A stretch of 64,000 nucleotides of DNA. Source: Syntrophobacter fumaroxidans MPOB. Its GTDB lineage: Bacteria; Desulfobacterota; Syntrophobacteria; Syntrophobacterales; Syntrophobacteraceae. Numbering within the stretch: the stretch's first letter is position 1; each line of letters starts with the position of its first letter. A program made the translations under genes and the position numbers. Below the pieces are notes generated by a model. It worked only from the letters and a program-made list of their open reading frames with translations, did no database searches and had not been told where the DNA came from. The DNA is taken from contig NC_008554.1 of assembly GCF_000014965.1 (NCBI RefSeq), positions 372,001 through 436,000 of the forward strand, in the 5' to 3' direction. Below, one piece after another: positions 43,426 through 53,355 of the stretch.

Positions 43426-44094
43426 TCATCCGGCCGCCGTTCCCGCACGGAGACCCTCGAGCGGGCAACCGCCGCAACGCGGGGTTTTCCGGCAGAACAG
43501 GTGTCCGGTCCGCACCAGCAGGGCATGGAGCTCCTGGAAGAGACCGACATCCGGTTCGAGGCAATCCATGAAAAACCCCCTGAGCTCGTCGTAGCTCGGG
43601 GACTCCTGCACCCATCCGTGACGGGAGAATACCCGGTGGGTGTACGTGTCGACCACGAAAGAAGGCTTATGGGCGGCGTAGAGCACGATGCTGTCGGCGG
43701 TTTCGGGACCCACGCCGCGGATGCGAAGCAACTCGGAACGCAGCGTGTCGGTATCCTGGGCGAGAAATCCGTCGAGGCCCGCGTGCCCTGTTTCGCAAAC
43801 GTGCCGGCAGAAGGCCTTCAATTTGCGGGCTTTCTGGTTGTAGTAACCGGAAGAGCGGATCAATTCGGCGAGAAGCGGTTCCGGGACTGCGCACAAAGCC
43901 TCGAAAGACAAGAGCCCATGATCCCGCAGGTTTGCGACGGCACGCGCCACGTTCTTCCATGAGGTGTTCTGAGTGAGGATCGCACCCACGATGACCTCGA
44001 AGGGGGTGTCCGCCGGCCACCAGTTCTGGGGGCCGAAGAAACCGTGGAGGCGATCGAAAATCAACCGGATGAGCCCGTTTCGGTCGGTCATCAT
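43426..44094 (-). CDS. Endonuclease III-like DNA glycosylase (HhH-GPD), probably monofunctional
   Basis: The 222-residue protein has the HhH-GPD core: FEVIVGAILTQNTSWKNVAR near residue 31, LRIRGVGPETADSIVLYAAH near 122 and FVVDTYTHRVFSRHG near 145 with the catalytic Asp. The lyase Lys of endonuclease III (GVGRKTA) is Glu here (GVGPETA), as in MagIII-type alkylbase glycosylases, so it should remove bases without cutting. The Fe-S loop has three cysteines (CRKTPRCGGCPLEGLR); the fourth is Arg. The ATG at 44094 overlaps the amrS stop as ATGA, so the genes are coupled. Confidence 0.88.
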   Translation of the reverse strand: MMTDRNGLIRLIFDRLHGFFGPQNWWPADTPFEVIVGAILTQNTSWKNVARAVANLRDHGLLSFEALCAVPEPLLAELIRSSGYYNQKARKLKAFCRHVCETGHAGLDGFLAQDTDTLRSELLRIRGVGPETADSIVLYAAHKPSFVVDTYTHRVFSRHGWVQESPSYDELRGFFMDCLEPDVGLFQELHALLVRTGHLFCRKTPRCGGCPLEGLRAGTAAG

Positions 44095-45104
44095 CTGATT
44101 CCAACGCCGTGCAGGAGCGTCCCGCAGTTGACGCACGCACCCTGCGAAAGCTGCTTGCGCCCGATGGTGAAGCCGAAGCGGTCGATAAGCTTGAGGCCGC
44201 AGTTCCGACAGAAAGTGTGCTCACCCTCATCACCGGGAATATTGCCCGTATAGACGTACCACAGCCCGGCCTCGATCCCGATGCGGCGGGCCCGCCGAAG
44301 CGTCTCGACGGGAGTCGGGGGGACATGGGTCATCAGGTAGTCGGGGTGGAACCGGCTGACATGCCAGGGGGTCTCGGGACCCAGCTCGACCAGGAAGCCC
44401 GCCAGCGACTTCAATTCCTCGTCGCCGTCATTGAGGCCCGGAATCAACAGGGTGGTGACTTCCAGCCAGATCCCGCGCTTTTTCATCCGTTCGAGGGTCT
44501 TGAGGACCGGATCGAGCCGGGCTCCGCACTGTTCCCGGTAAAACGCGTCGTTGAAGGCCTTGAGGTCCACGTTCGCAGCGTCCAGAAAGGGCGCGACGGC
44601 CTCGAACGCTTCCTCGGTCATGAAGCCGTTGCTCACGAACACGTTGCCGAGGCCCGCCGCGCGGGCGCGCCGGGCCGTATCCAAGGCGTACTCCATGAAA
44701 ACGGTCGGCTCGGTATAGGTATAGGAAATCGTTGCGCACCCATGCTGCCGGGCGCGCTCGACAACGACCGCCGCCTGTATGTCTTCGCCGAAGATGGTCC
44801 GATGATCCCGGGGCGCCTGGGAGATGTCCGCGTTCTGGCAGAACCGACATTGCAGGTTGCAGCCCGCCGTGGCAATGGAAAAACTGGTGGTGCCCGGGCA
44901 GAAGTGGAACAGCGGTTTCTTCTCGATGGGATCGATGTGCAGCGCGATGAGCTTTCCGTAAACCAGGCTGTACAGCTTGCCGTCCCGATTTTCACGGACT
45001 GCGCACTTGCCGCGCTTTCCAGGAAGGATGCGGCAATGGTGGGGACAAAGAAAGCAAGCGGTCTCGTTCCCATCGAGCTTTCGGTAGAACATCGCCTCCT
45101 TCAT
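44091..45104 (-). CDS. amrS: AmmeMemoRadiSam system radical SAM enzyme AmrS
   Basis: The 337-residue enzyme has an N-terminal cysteine set CFLCPHHCRILPGKRGKC, the radical SAM motif CNLQCRFCQN (C-X3-C-X2-C) near residue 80, and a C-terminal pair of CxxC (FCRNCGLKLI, CVNCGTLLHG). This is the AmrS pattern, related to pyruvate-formate-lyase activases. AmrS usually occurs with Memo and AMMECR1-like proteins, neither of which is in the window. The reaction is unknown to me. AGGAGA precedes ATG 45104. It overlaps the glycosylase gene by four bases. Confidence 0.92.
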   Translation of the reverse strand: MKEAMFYRKLDGNETACFLCPHHCRILPGKRGKCAVRENRDGKLYSLVYGKLIALHIDPIEKKPLFHFCPGTTSFSIATAGCNLQCRFCQNADISQAPRDHRTIFGEDIQAAVVVERARQHGCATISYTYTEPTVFMEYALDTARRARAAGLGNVFVSNGFMTEEAFEAVAPFLDAANVDLKAFNDAFYREQCGARLDPVLKTLERMKKRGIWLEVTTLLIPGLNDGDEELKSLAGFLVELGPETPWHVSRFHPDYLMTHVPPTPVETLRRARRIGIEAGLWYVYTGNIPGDEGEHTFCRNCGLKLIDRFGFTIGRKQLSQGACVNCGTLLHGVGIR

Positions 45105-45282
45105 GACGTCTCCTGTCGGTTCCATGGCGCACGGGAACCCGTCAGGCAGCCGCGACGGGATCGCCGGCGGTACACTGCGTCCGACTTCGCCGGGCATGGA
45201 AGAAGGGGGCCTTTCCCGGACGCAATACGAGCCTGAGCTCAAGACGATGATCGCGGGGCAGGCGGAGGGACTGCCCTCGCCC

Positions 45283-46170
45283 CTACCGATCGGATATGGG
45301 GGGCCGGCTTATTCTCATTCGCCCCGCCGTTGAAGGTGGATGGAACGCCCCTGTTCCGTCGAGGCCCGGGGCAAAGCGGCAAAATCCTTTGTCCCCGGCC
45401 AGGGAACGCCAACATGAGGCTCTGGCCCTGCTCCGGTCCATCCTCGAGGTCACCTCTGCAAACAGCGGGGTCTGGATCGTTTGCATGGGATAAACCATGT
45501 CGACCCGCATGCCGATGAAATGTCCCAGGGGATGCCACTGCAGGAGGCGCGACCGTTCCAGGAAGCGCACGTATTTCAGGAGGCCCAGGGGAAAGGAGAG
45601 GCAGGTTCCCCACCGCACGGGGACCGAACCTGCCAGCGCCCGTTCCACAAGATGCCGCAGACGGTACACGCTGTAGAACCTCGCATGATCGTAGAAAGAA
45701 CGTTTCCAGAGCCTTTGCGCACAGAGCTTGAAAGTCTCGAGCGAATATCGGTTGGCGGCGCCCAGCAGCACATGCTGCCGGGCAACTCGGAAGGCTTCCC
45801 TGAGCGCCGCCACCGGGTCATTGACGTATTCGAGTGTGCCGATGAGCGCCACAGTGTCGAATTCGTTATCGTCGAAAGGCAAATCCTCCGCGAATCCCTG
45901 GCGCAACGCAACCCGGGGAGCCAGCCTGCGGCGCGCGATTTCCAGCATCGCCGGCGACGCATCGATGCCCGTCACAATGTGCCCCTCCCGGACAAGCCGC
46001 TCGAGGAAGAGCCCGGTTCCGCATCCGACTTCCAGGACCCTCTGCGGAGTCAGGGGGCGCCACAGTCTCAGCAGGAGTTCCTGCTCGATGAGAAGTGCAA
46101 GACGTCCCGCGGGAGTCTGGGACAACTCCTCGACCATCAGGGCATCTTCGGGGCGAAACACGTATCCCAC
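45283..46170 (-). CDS. Class I SAM-dependent methyltransferase
   Basis: The 295-residue protein has the methyltransferase core: motif I RVLEVGCGTGLFLERLVREG near residue 48, the Asp at GIDASPAMLEIARRRLA, AEDLPFDDNEFDTVALIGTL, and VLLGAANRYSLETFKLCAQR. It resembles the UbiE/Coq5-like type that acts on small molecules. The start is chosen at GTG 46170 because it has GGAG upstream and lies after the ilvD stop. The last 40 residues (Arg/Pro-rich) overlap a TAGGGGC-type repeat and may be non-native. It is 17 nt downstream of ilvD. Confidence 0.82.
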   Translation of the reverse strand: MGYVFRPEDALMVEELSQTPAGRLALLIEQELLLRLWRPLTPQRVLEVGCGTGLFLERLVREGHIVTGIDASPAMLEIARRRLAPRVALRQGFAEDLPFDDNEFDTVALIGTLEYVNDPVAALREAFRVARQHVLLGAANRYSLETFKLCAQRLWKRSFYDHARFYSVYRLRHLVERALAGSVPVRWGTCLSFPLGLLKYVRFLERSRLLQWHPLGHFIGMRVDMVYPMQTIQTPLFAEVTSRMDRSRARASCWRSLAGDKGFCRFAPGLDGTGAFHPPSTAGRMRISRPPISDR

Positions 46171-46187
46171 GGATCGCTCCACTCCCG

Positions 46188-47861
46188 CTATTTGTCCTGT
46201 TCCGTGCGAAGGACGGCTCCCGTCGATCCGGAGGTCACCATGTGCGCGTAACGGGCAAGGTAGCCCTGAGTCATCCTGGGCGCAGGGGCCTTCCATTTGT
46301 CGCGACGCGCCTTCAACGTCGCATCGTCGACCATCAGCTCCAGCCTCTTGTTGAGAATATCGACCAGGATTTCGTCTCCTTCCTCGATCAGAGCAATGGG
46401 GCCTCCCACCGCCGCCTCCGGAGACACATGACCGATTGCGGCTCCCTGGGTGCCTCCGCTGAAGCGACCGTCCGTGATCAGGGCCACATCCTTGCCCAGT
46501 CCCATGCCGATGATCGCGGCGGTGGGTGTGAGCATCTCCTGCATCCCGGGACCGCCTTTGGGGCCTTCGTAACGGATCACCACCACGTCCCCCGGCTTGA
46601 TCTTGCCATCCAGGATTCCGCCGGCCGCATCCGTTTCGCTCTCGAACACCCGCGCCCGGCAGGTTCTTTGAAGCATTTCCGGCGCGACGGCGGACTGCTT
46701 CACCACTGCGCCCTCCGGTGCCAGATTGCCGTAGAGAATCGCAATTCCGCCTTCATTGTGATACGGATCGCTGATCGGCCTTATGACGGTCGGATCGGTG
46801 TTCTTGCTGCTCTCCAGGTTCTTGCCGACCGTCAGGCCGGTGACCGTCATGGCATCCCTGTGGATGAGGTCGCGCGCCAGAAGTTCCTTCATCACCGCCT
46901 GCACGCCGCCTGCCTGATCCAGGTTTTCGAGGAAATGAGGGCCCCCCGGCCGCAGACTGCACAGGTGAGGGGTGCGGGAACTGAGCGTATTGAAAAGCCC
47001 CAGGTCCAGGTCGATCCCGGCTTCGCGGGCGATGGCCGGAACGTGAAGCACCGTGTTGGTCGAGCATCCCAGAGCCATGTCCACCGTTATGGCGTTTTCG
47101 AACGCTTTCTGAGTCGCGATCTGCCTGGGTCGGATATCGGCCTTGATGAGTTCCACAATACGCATGCCCGCAAGCTTGGCAAGGCGCATTCTCGCACCGG
47201 TGACCGCCGGAATGGTCCCGTTGCCGGGAAGCGCCAGGCCGAGGGCCTCGGACAGGCAGTTCATGGAATTCGCCGTAAACATTCCCGCGCAGGAACCGCA
47301 TCCCGGGCAGGCGTAATCCTCCAGTTGTTCCAGCTCTTCCATGGTGATGGTACCGGCCTTGAAGGAACCGACGGCTTCGAATACCGAGACCAGGTCGACC
47401 TGTTTGTGCCCCGCACGCCCGGCCAGCATGGGACCCCCGCTGATCAGAATCGCCGGTATGTCCAGGCGCAGCATCGCCATCAGCATTCCGGGGATGATTT
47501 TATCACAATTCGGAACGGCTACCAGACCATCGAAAGGATGAGCCATGGACATGATCTCTACGGAGTCGGCGATCAACTCGCGGCTTGCCAGTGAATACCT
47601 CATCCCCGCATGATTCATCGCGATGCCGTCGCACACCCCGATGGTGCTGAACTCGATGGGTGTCCCGCCGGCGAGACGGATCCCCGCCTTCACGGCTTCT
47701 GCAACCTTGTCCAGATGAATGTGGCCGGGAATGATCTCGTTGGCGGAGTTCGCGACTCCGATCAGGGGCCGATCAAGCTCGGTTTGAGTGTATCCCATCG
47801 CCTTGAACAGCGATCTGTGCGGTGCTTTCTCAACGCCCTTCTTCATTAGATCACTTCGCAT
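46188..47861 (-). CDS. ilvD: Dihydroxy-acid dehydratase IlvD
   Basis: The 557-residue enzyme dehydrates 2,3-dihydroxy-isovalerate and -methylvalerate in valine, isoleucine and leucine synthesis. Landmarks: [20 protein letters not shown] near residue 8, [20 protein letters not shown] with the cluster Cys, [20 protein letters not shown] near 190 with cluster cysteines, and [20 protein letters not shown] near 470. Length and motifs are full. GAGGAGG lies eight bases before the ATG. No other ilv gene is adjacent. Confidence 0.96.
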   Translation of the reverse strand: MRSDLMKKGVEKAPHRSLFKAMGYTQTELDRPLIGVANSANEIIPGHIHLDKVAEAVKAGIRLAGGTPIEFSTIGVCDGIAMNHAGMRYSLASRELIADSVEIMSMAHPFDGLVAVPNCDKIIPGMLMAMLRLDIPAILISGGPMLAGRAGHKQVDLVSVFEAVGSFKAGTITMEELEQLEDYACPGCGSCAGMFTANSMNCLSEALGLALPGNGTIPAVTGARMRLAKLAGMRIVELIKADIRPRQIATQKAFENAITVDMALGCSTNTVLHVPAIAREAGIDLDLGLFNTLSSRTPHLCSLRPGGPHFLENLDQAGGVQAVMKELLARDLIHRDAMTVTGLTVGKNLESSKNTDPTVIRPISDPYHNEGGIAILYGNLAPEGAVVKQSAVAPEMLQRTCRARVFESETDAAGGILDGKIKPGDVVVIRYEGPKGGPGMQEMLTPTAAIIGMGLGKDVALITDGRFSGGTQGAAIGHVSPEAAVGGPIALIEEGDEILVDILNKRLELMVDDATLKARRDKWKAPAPRMTQGYLARYAHMVTSGSTGAVLRTEQDK

Positions 47862-48548
47862 CGAATTGTCCTCCTCTACGGTCTGATTTATTCGTCATTC
47901 GACGTGTGTATTATTAGTTACTGTATTGTCGAGGGAAATGGCAAGGGAAAAGGCAATGAAAGGATCCCGCCCGACGGGCCGGATGCATCGCGCAGGCAGT
48001 CTCTGCTCTTCGCGCCGGATCATCATCCTGCCCGTTCAGGTGGGCCGCTCGTTTTTCTTTTGCATCACCGAAAAGCGAAGCCATGCGCCTGGCGTGGGAC
48101 GATATGCCCGGGCGCCCCAATCGCTCTTCTTTCGCGTCACCCTGCACGGCAGTTTTCATACCGGGTTGCCTCGGGAAGGCGTAAAGCCCGTACCTTGTAA
48201 CTCTGACAGGGACATTGGTCCGCATGCTCGGGCGGGCACGGCTCTGATCCCCGCTCCGCTCATCGATTCGCAACGCAAGCACGAGCATGCAAGGGCGGGC
48301 AAGGTCTTATCGTGCCCACGGTTTTTCATTCGCAAAATCACACAAATGAATAACCGGCCTCGCTTCACCCTCGCTCAACCCCCTTCCGTACACCATCAGC
48401 GAAACGGAACCTGGCCGAACCCATGACGCACCCATCAGGTGTTCCCTTTCTCAACCCATGCAGTATTCAATTACTCGTAAAGCAGATTTCCAAATCAATG
48501 GATTCAAAGGCGATTTCATTGGAATCTTCCGCCTTTTCTGTAGAACAA
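47862..48548. other. Gene-less region upstream of ilvD
   Basis: About 690 bp. The first 80 bp are AT-richer and should contain the ilvD promoter, but no consensus pair is convincing. The rest holds only shadow frames. Confidence 0.4.
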
Positions 48549-48826
48549 CTACGCCTTTTCTACTTTCCTACCAATTAATGTACAGTATTCTTCATCCAAA
48601 AATGCAGGATTTACAGCATTTACGCATACAGTGATTCTTTCTATCGTATTTTTCATGAGTTTTATTCGTAAAATCAGAAATCACGGAATGAATCTCACGA
48701 TCCAATGGCTGCTGTGGAGCGAGTTCTTACATAAAACTTGTCAGGAGCCTTTCTCATCAACTCATCAATGTCCGCTTGAATTTCAAGAACCGTCATTTCC
48801 TCTCTGATTTCCAAAGGCAACTCCAT
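48549..48826 (-). pseudogene. AT-rich islet with short protein-like frames, probably decayed small gene(s)
   Basis: In a low-GC patch two short minus-strand frames look like protein: 48826 to 48695 encodes MELPLEIREEMTVLEIQADI onward (43 residues) and 48656 to 48549 encodes MKNTIERITVCVNAVNPAFL onward (35 residues). A third stretch further left, in another frame, reads STEKAEDSNEIAFESIDLEI. None has a good ribosome site. Base use differs sharply from the neighbours. It could be fragments of horizontally gained small genes broken by frameshifts. Confidence 0.3.
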
Positions 48827-49152
48827 GCGCGGTTTTTAGGTTCTGATCCCAGGTTGCGTTCAAGTCCGCAGTGTTGGGCGTGATGGCATAAAACCCTCTC
48901 CTACGTCTGACCGGTGCATCGGTTTGTAAGGGCAACGTTTATCCAACGCGTCACCTCACACCGGACAGGTGTTGTGTGATCTTGAATGCGCTTCGGTATG
49001 AGCCGATCGAACGCCTTTTCTGAATGAGACATGCGAATCCGCGCGGCATTTGGCCGTAGGAGAAGGAACCACCCGGCGTCAACACGGAAGAGACGGTTCG
49101 GAGTCACCTGGTATTCCGGAAAAGAACCACAGGAGTCACCGGGAAAACCACC

Positions 49153-49269
49153 ATGGCAAAGACGACTGGACAGCGGAAGCTCCTGGAGCAGCTTCGAGCC
49201 GAGGGCATTCGCCATATTTTCGGCTGCTTCAGCGTCCGTCGGGGTCGTCCCGCGCCGGGGGGCCGTTGA
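49153..49269 (+). pseudogene. Remnant of a thiamine-diphosphate enzyme N-terminus
   Basis: A 38-codon frame starts MAKTTGQRKLLEQLRAEGIR then HIFG, which matches the beginning of acetolactate-synthase or benzoylformate-decarboxylase-type enzymes (LLEQLRAEGVRHIFG). After about 24 residues the similarity ends and a stop follows at 49267. The remaining 500 or so codons of such an enzyme are absent. It lies just upstream of the DJ-1/PfpI gene and may mark a deletion that removed an operon partner. Confidence 0.55.
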
Positions 49270-49364
49270 GGGGGCCGGTCGGCCGCGTGCCTGCGCCGCC
49301 CGGAACAAAACTTGTCCAACCAACAAACAAGCCGGACAACCGCCAATCAAGAGTGGAGCGAAGC

Positions 49365-50867
49365 ATGGCAGACAAACCTCTCTCCAACAAGAAGGTGGCG
49401 ATCCTTGTGGAAAGCCAGTACATCCCGGAGGAACTTCGCGCCTACCGCGAGAAATTCGAAGCATACGGGGCGACGTGTCATTTCGTGTCCCGCCTGTGGG
49501 GACAATCCAGCCAGACGTTCATCAGCGAGCTCGAGGATCCTCAGGGAACGCCCGAGACGTTCAGGGTGGATATCGATGTGGAATCCGTCAGACCCGAGGA
49601 TTACGCCGCGGTGATCATGGCGGCCAACTACACGAGTGTGCGGCTGCGCTATTTCAGCCCGCCCCACACCATGCGCGACACCCCGGCCGTGAAGTTCTTC
49701 GCCGATGCTATGCGAAATCCCCGGATCGTCAAGGGGGCTTTGTGCCACGGTCTTTGGATTCTCACTCCGACCCCGGAGTTGCTCACGGGCAGGAAGGTCA
49801 TTTGTCACGAGGTGGTCGCCTCGGACATCGTCAACGCCGGCGCCGTCATCACCCCGTCGACGAGCGGTATCGTGGTCGACCGGGATCTCGTCACCGGTCA
49901 TTCGAAGAACGAGGCGGGAGCGATGGTGGACGCCATCAAAGAGCTTCTGACGGCACCCGCCTTGATACCCGACCCTCCCCGATTCAGCCTGAGCGACGTG
50001 AAGCCGGGAAGACGCCGCGTCCTCGTTCTCCTCTCGGAATTCGGGTACTGGGGAGAAGAACTGGTCGGTCCGGTGGAGGTGTTCGATGCGGCGGGCTACC
50101 GGGCGGATTTCCTGACTCCCACGGGAAAGAGGCCCGTCGCGATCACGGTGAGCATGAACCCGGAGTACACCGATCCGCCGCTGGGGCGGTCCGTTACCTC
50201 GAAGGAAGTGGCCGCCAGGACGCGGGAGTGGGACGATCCCGCCACGGTGCAGGGCAGGCGGCTGGAAACGCCGCTCAACCTCTCGGAATGGTTTCCGGAT
50301 CGGCCATATTGGAGCGCGCCGCAGTTCATCCGCGCCATGGAGCACTACAACCGTGCCCTGGATCGGGCCCGCCGGGAGATCGAGAACTACGATGCGCTCC
50401 TTATCGTGGGGGGCAGCGGCCCCATCTGCGACCTCGCCAACAATCACCGGGTCCACGACCTCATCCTGGGTTTCCATCGGGCGGACAAACCCATCGCGGC
50501 GGAGTGCTACGGCGTGGCCTGCCTGGCGTTCGCCCGTGAGCTGGAGGATCGGAAAAGCCTCATTTGGGGAAAACATGTGACGGGCCATTGCAAGGAATAC
50601 GACTACAAGGACGGCACGGGTTTCATGAAAGCGAGGGGACAGTTCTACGACATCAACATGGGTCCGCCTCCCTATCCCCTGGAGTACATCCTCCGTGACG
50701 CCACGGGACCCGAAGGGGGCTTCCACGGCAACGTCGGCAGGGAGACCAGCGTCATCGTGGACTACCCGTTCATCACCGGCAGGTCGACCCCGGATTCCTA
50801 TCTCACGGGGCAGAAGCTGGTGGAAGTGCTGGACGGTGAGCCACCGCTCCGGCGCTTCGGCTGGTAA
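49365..50867 (+). CDS. Tandem DJ-1/PfpI-domain protein
   Basis: The 500-residue protein holds two DJ-1/PfpI (class I glutamine amidotransferase-like) domains. Domain 1 (about 8-195) starts KKVAILVESQYIPEELRAYR and has the elbow Cys in IVKGALCHGLWILTPTPELL. Domain 2 (about 220-460) starts RRVLVLLSEFGYWGEELVGP and has ADKPIAAECYGVACLAFARE. Both keep the nucleophile-type Cys in C-(H/Y)-G. Relatives include proteases, glyoxalases and chaperones; activity cannot be set. ATG 49365 has GGAG seven bases upstream; a 105-residue upstream extension in frame is rejected. It is followed in line by two carbohydrate-type genes. Confidence 0.88.
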   Translation: MADKPLSNKKVAILVESQYIPEELRAYREKFEAYGATCHFVSRLWGQSSQTFISELEDPQGTPETFRVDIDVESVRPEDYAAVIMAANYTSVRLRYFSPPHTMRDTPAVKFFADAMRNPRIVKGALCHGLWILTPTPELLTGRKVICHEVVASDIVNAGAVITPSTSGIVVDRDLVTGHSKNEAGAMVDAIKELLTAPALIPDPPRFSLSDVKPGRRRVLVLLSEFGYWGEELVGPVEVFDAAGYRADFLTPTGKRPVAITVSMNPEYTDPPLGRSVTSKEVAARTREWDDPATVQGRRLETPLNLSEWFPDRPYWSAPQFIRAMEHYNRALDRARREIENYDALLIVGGSGPICDLANNHRVHDLILGFHRADKPIAAECYGVACLAFARELEDRKSLIWGKHVTGHCKEYDYKDGTGFMKARGQFYDINMGPPPYPLEYILRDATGPEGGFHGNVGRETSVIVDYPFITGRSTPDSYLTGQKLVEVLDGEPPLRRFGW

Positions 50868-51155
50868 GGATCTGCGAATCGACAGCCGTCGTCGCGGTTC
50901 GAGGCATTGCGACGGCCCGCCGGAGCAAGGGGGCACGGCGGGGGCGGATTCGGCATCCGGGAATCCTTCCCGGGCGCCGTGGAATAACCGGCGGGTTCCG
51001 GGCGCGGTCATCGGAAGCTCCAAACCGGCCCCGATCGCCGCAAACCGATCCGGTTTATCCGAACGATCCGATCGGCAGGACGGGCACGGCCGCTTTTGCA
51101 CGCGGCCGGTGCCTTGACAACCAACCTTTTCCTCCTCGCCTGCGAAAGGGAGACC

Positions 51156-53162
51156 ATGAAATCACTCAATCAGAAAATGACGGTGCTCGGAACGGTCGTT
51201 GATGTGCAGGACCTCGGTTTTACCCTGCGTCTTCGCACCGGCGACAACCTGACGGTCTGTGTCGGGGCCGGGACTTCGTTCATGGTCCTGAGCAACCTCG
51301 ACGGCTTGATCTACGATCGTTTTCCCGAACCGGACAATGTCCCCGTCGTTGCGGGAGACGACGACATCACGAAGGGCATAAAGTACAAAGTCAAAAAGTA
51401 CATATGCTCCGGGCAAAAGATGTACGTTCAGGGCACTTTCTTTCAGAATGCGGGCAACGAACGGTTCGAGGCCCTTGCGGTCCGCCCGTTTCACTACCAG
51501 CCCGACAAGTTCCTCTTCGAACACCACACGCATTGGTGGCTGTCGCAAATGGCCACAATGGCCGACCAGTGGCTCCAGAGCCTTTTCGGGGACTCCCGCA
51601 CCTATGACGAAAGCGATTTCTCGCGCCTCTACCGGACGAATCTGAACATCTACGGGGGGAAGACGGACGACGATATCCAGGACATGGCAACGCTGTCGCG
51701 CCTCATCTACGGACTCTCCTCGGCCTACCTGCTGCTCGGCGACCGGCGCTACCTGGACGCGGCCGCAGCGGGCGTGGATTTCCAGCGGACCGCCTTCCGC
51801 TCGTTGAGCCACGACGGGCGCACCATCATCTGGAGCCATGCGCGCAGGAAGCTCGTCAACGGCAACCTGACCTATATTCCCTCCCTCATGGGGGATGACG
51901 CGGGAACCATACCGCTCTACGAACAAATCTACGCTCTTGCCGGCATGACGCAGTATTTTCGAATCACCGGGGACCCGGAAGTCCTGGACGACATCATGCG
52001 GACGGTCCGCGCGTTCAACACCTTTTTCCTGGACGACAGTGCGGTCGTCCCCGAATATCCGGGAAAGAAGGGGTATTTCAGCCATATCGACCCGGCAACC
52101 ATGCGGGCCGACTCGCCGGCGCTCGCGCACAACCGCCTCCGTAAGAACTGGAATTCCATCGGCGACCACATTCCGGCCTATCTCGTCAACCTCATCCTGG
52201 CCCTGGACCCCCTTCCCCAGGGCGCAGGGAAGGACATCGAGAGGTTCTTGAAAAAGTGCGAGGACATGCTGGACCTCACCACGGACCTCATCATCGAGAA
52301 GTTTCCGGAGGCGGACTGTCCCTACGTCAACGAACGGTTCTTTGCCGACTGGACACCCGATCAGGGCTGGCAATGGCAGCAGAACAGGGCAATCGTGGGC
52401 CACAACCTGAAAATCGCCTGGAATCTCACGCGGGTGGCCAATTACTACAGCTACAAAGGGCAGGATCAGAAGGCCAAACGGGCGATGCAACTGGCCGAGC
52501 AACTGGGGAAAGCCATGGTCGACGCCGGCCTGGACAAGGTGCGCGGCGGGTGTTTCGACGCCGTGGAGCGCAAACCGAAGAGCCCCGGGGAAATCCAGTT
52601 CGTCTGGGGAAACCACAAGGACTTCTGGCAGCAGGAGCAAAACGTACTGGCCTACCTCATTTTGTACGGTTACACGGGAACTAATCTGTACCGCGATCTC
52701 TTCCGGGACGCCGCCGCTTGGTGGAACACGTTTCAGTTGGACCGGGACAACCGCGGAGTCTTCTTCAGGGTCAGCGACAACGGCGATCCGTTTATCTCCG
52801 GCCGCGGCATGGCGGGTTTCGACATCGCGGGCTACCACTCGTTCGAGCTGAACTTCCTGGCTCACATCTACCTGAGAACCTTCGTGTATTCGGGAGCGGG
52901 CGTGGCGACAAAGGACGACCGCTCCGAAGCGGGAGCGGACTTCTGCCTCTATTTTTGGCCCGCCGAGCGGAGCCAGATCCAGTCGCTGAACGTGCTGCCC
53001 GATTTCATGAGCCCGGGGGTCCTCGACATCACCAGCATCAAAGTGAACGGAAAGGAGCGCAAGTTCATGGCTCAGGAGGACTTCCAGATCCCGCTTCAGC
53101 CCGATGAGCTCGGTAAGGAGATCGTGGTCAGTTTTCGGTCCGGGCGGCTGCACAAACAGTGA
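51156..53162 (+). CDS. (alpha/alpha)6-barrel protein, AGE/glycoside-hydrolase-like
   Basis: The 668-residue protein has an N-terminal beta domain of about 110 residues (MTVLGTVVDVQDLGFTLRLR onward, OB-like) and a long helical barrel with repeated motifs typical of N-acylglucosamine 2-epimerase or GH-type (alpha/alpha)6 toroids: LSRLIYGLSSAYLLLGDRRY, ALAGMTQYFRITGDPEVLDD, IVGHNLKIAWNLTRVANYYS, FDAVERKPKSP, KDFWQQEQNVLAYLILYGYT. A C-terminal beta domain ends the protein. Likely an enzyme on sugars or polysaccharides; the exact reaction is unknown. AGGGAGA precedes the ATG. It lies between the DJ-1 and GH13 genes. Confidence 0.82.
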   Translation: MKSLNQKMTVLGTVVDVQDLGFTLRLRTGDNLTVCVGAGTSFMVLSNLDGLIYDRFPEPDNVPVVAGDDDITKGIKYKVKKYICSGQKMYVQGTFFQNAGNERFEALAVRPFHYQPDKFLFEHHTHWWLSQMATMADQWLQSLFGDSRTYDESDFSRLYRTNLNIYGGKTDDDIQDMATLSRLIYGLSSAYLLLGDRRYLDAAAAGVDFQRTAFRSLSHDGRTIIWSHARRKLVNGNLTYIPSLMGDDAGTIPLYEQIYALAGMTQYFRITGDPEVLDDIMRTVRAFNTFFLDDSAVVPEYPGKKGYFSHIDPATMRADSPALAHNRLRKNWNSIGDHIPAYLVNLILALDPLPQGAGKDIERFLKKCEDMLDLTTDLIIEKFPEADCPYVNERFFADWTPDQGWQWQQNRAIVGHNLKIAWNLTRVANYYSYKGQDQKAKRAMQLAEQLGKAMVDAGLDKVRGGCFDAVERKPKSPGEIQFVWGNHKDFWQQEQNVLAYLILYGYTGTNLYRDLFRDAAAWWNTFQLDRDNRGVFFRVSDNGDPFISGRGMAGFDIAGYHSFELNFLAHIYLRTFVYSGAGVATKDDRSEAGADFCLYFWPAERSQIQSLNVLPDFMSPGVLDITSIKVNGKERKFMAQEDFQIPLQPDELGKEIVVSFRSGRLHKQ

Positions 53163-53355
53163 GCGGCCGGCCCGGCCCCGGAACGATGCGGCCCGGAGGA
53201 CGGACGGCTCATCCCGGGCGCAACACGAGCGATTCCTGACCTGCGCCGGTGTCGGCCCGATGCTTCGTCCCGTTGCCAGATTTCGAAAGCCGGGCGTGGC
53301 GATTTCCGCCGGATTCGAGCCGGGGGTTTTTCGTGCCCGGCAGAGGAGGGAAACA

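Noticed and set aside
46095-47594. 499-codon plus-strand frame opposite ilvD
   Set aside because: Antisense shadow; ilvD has full family motifs.
49050-49364. 105-residue N-terminal extension of the DJ-1 protein
   Set aside because: Composition is not protein-like, and the ATG at 49365 has a ribosome site and begins the domain.
51162-53153. 663-codon minus-strand frame opposite the barrel-protein gene
   Set aside because: Antisense shadow of a GC-rich gene; the plus-strand product has clear domain structure and a ribosome site.
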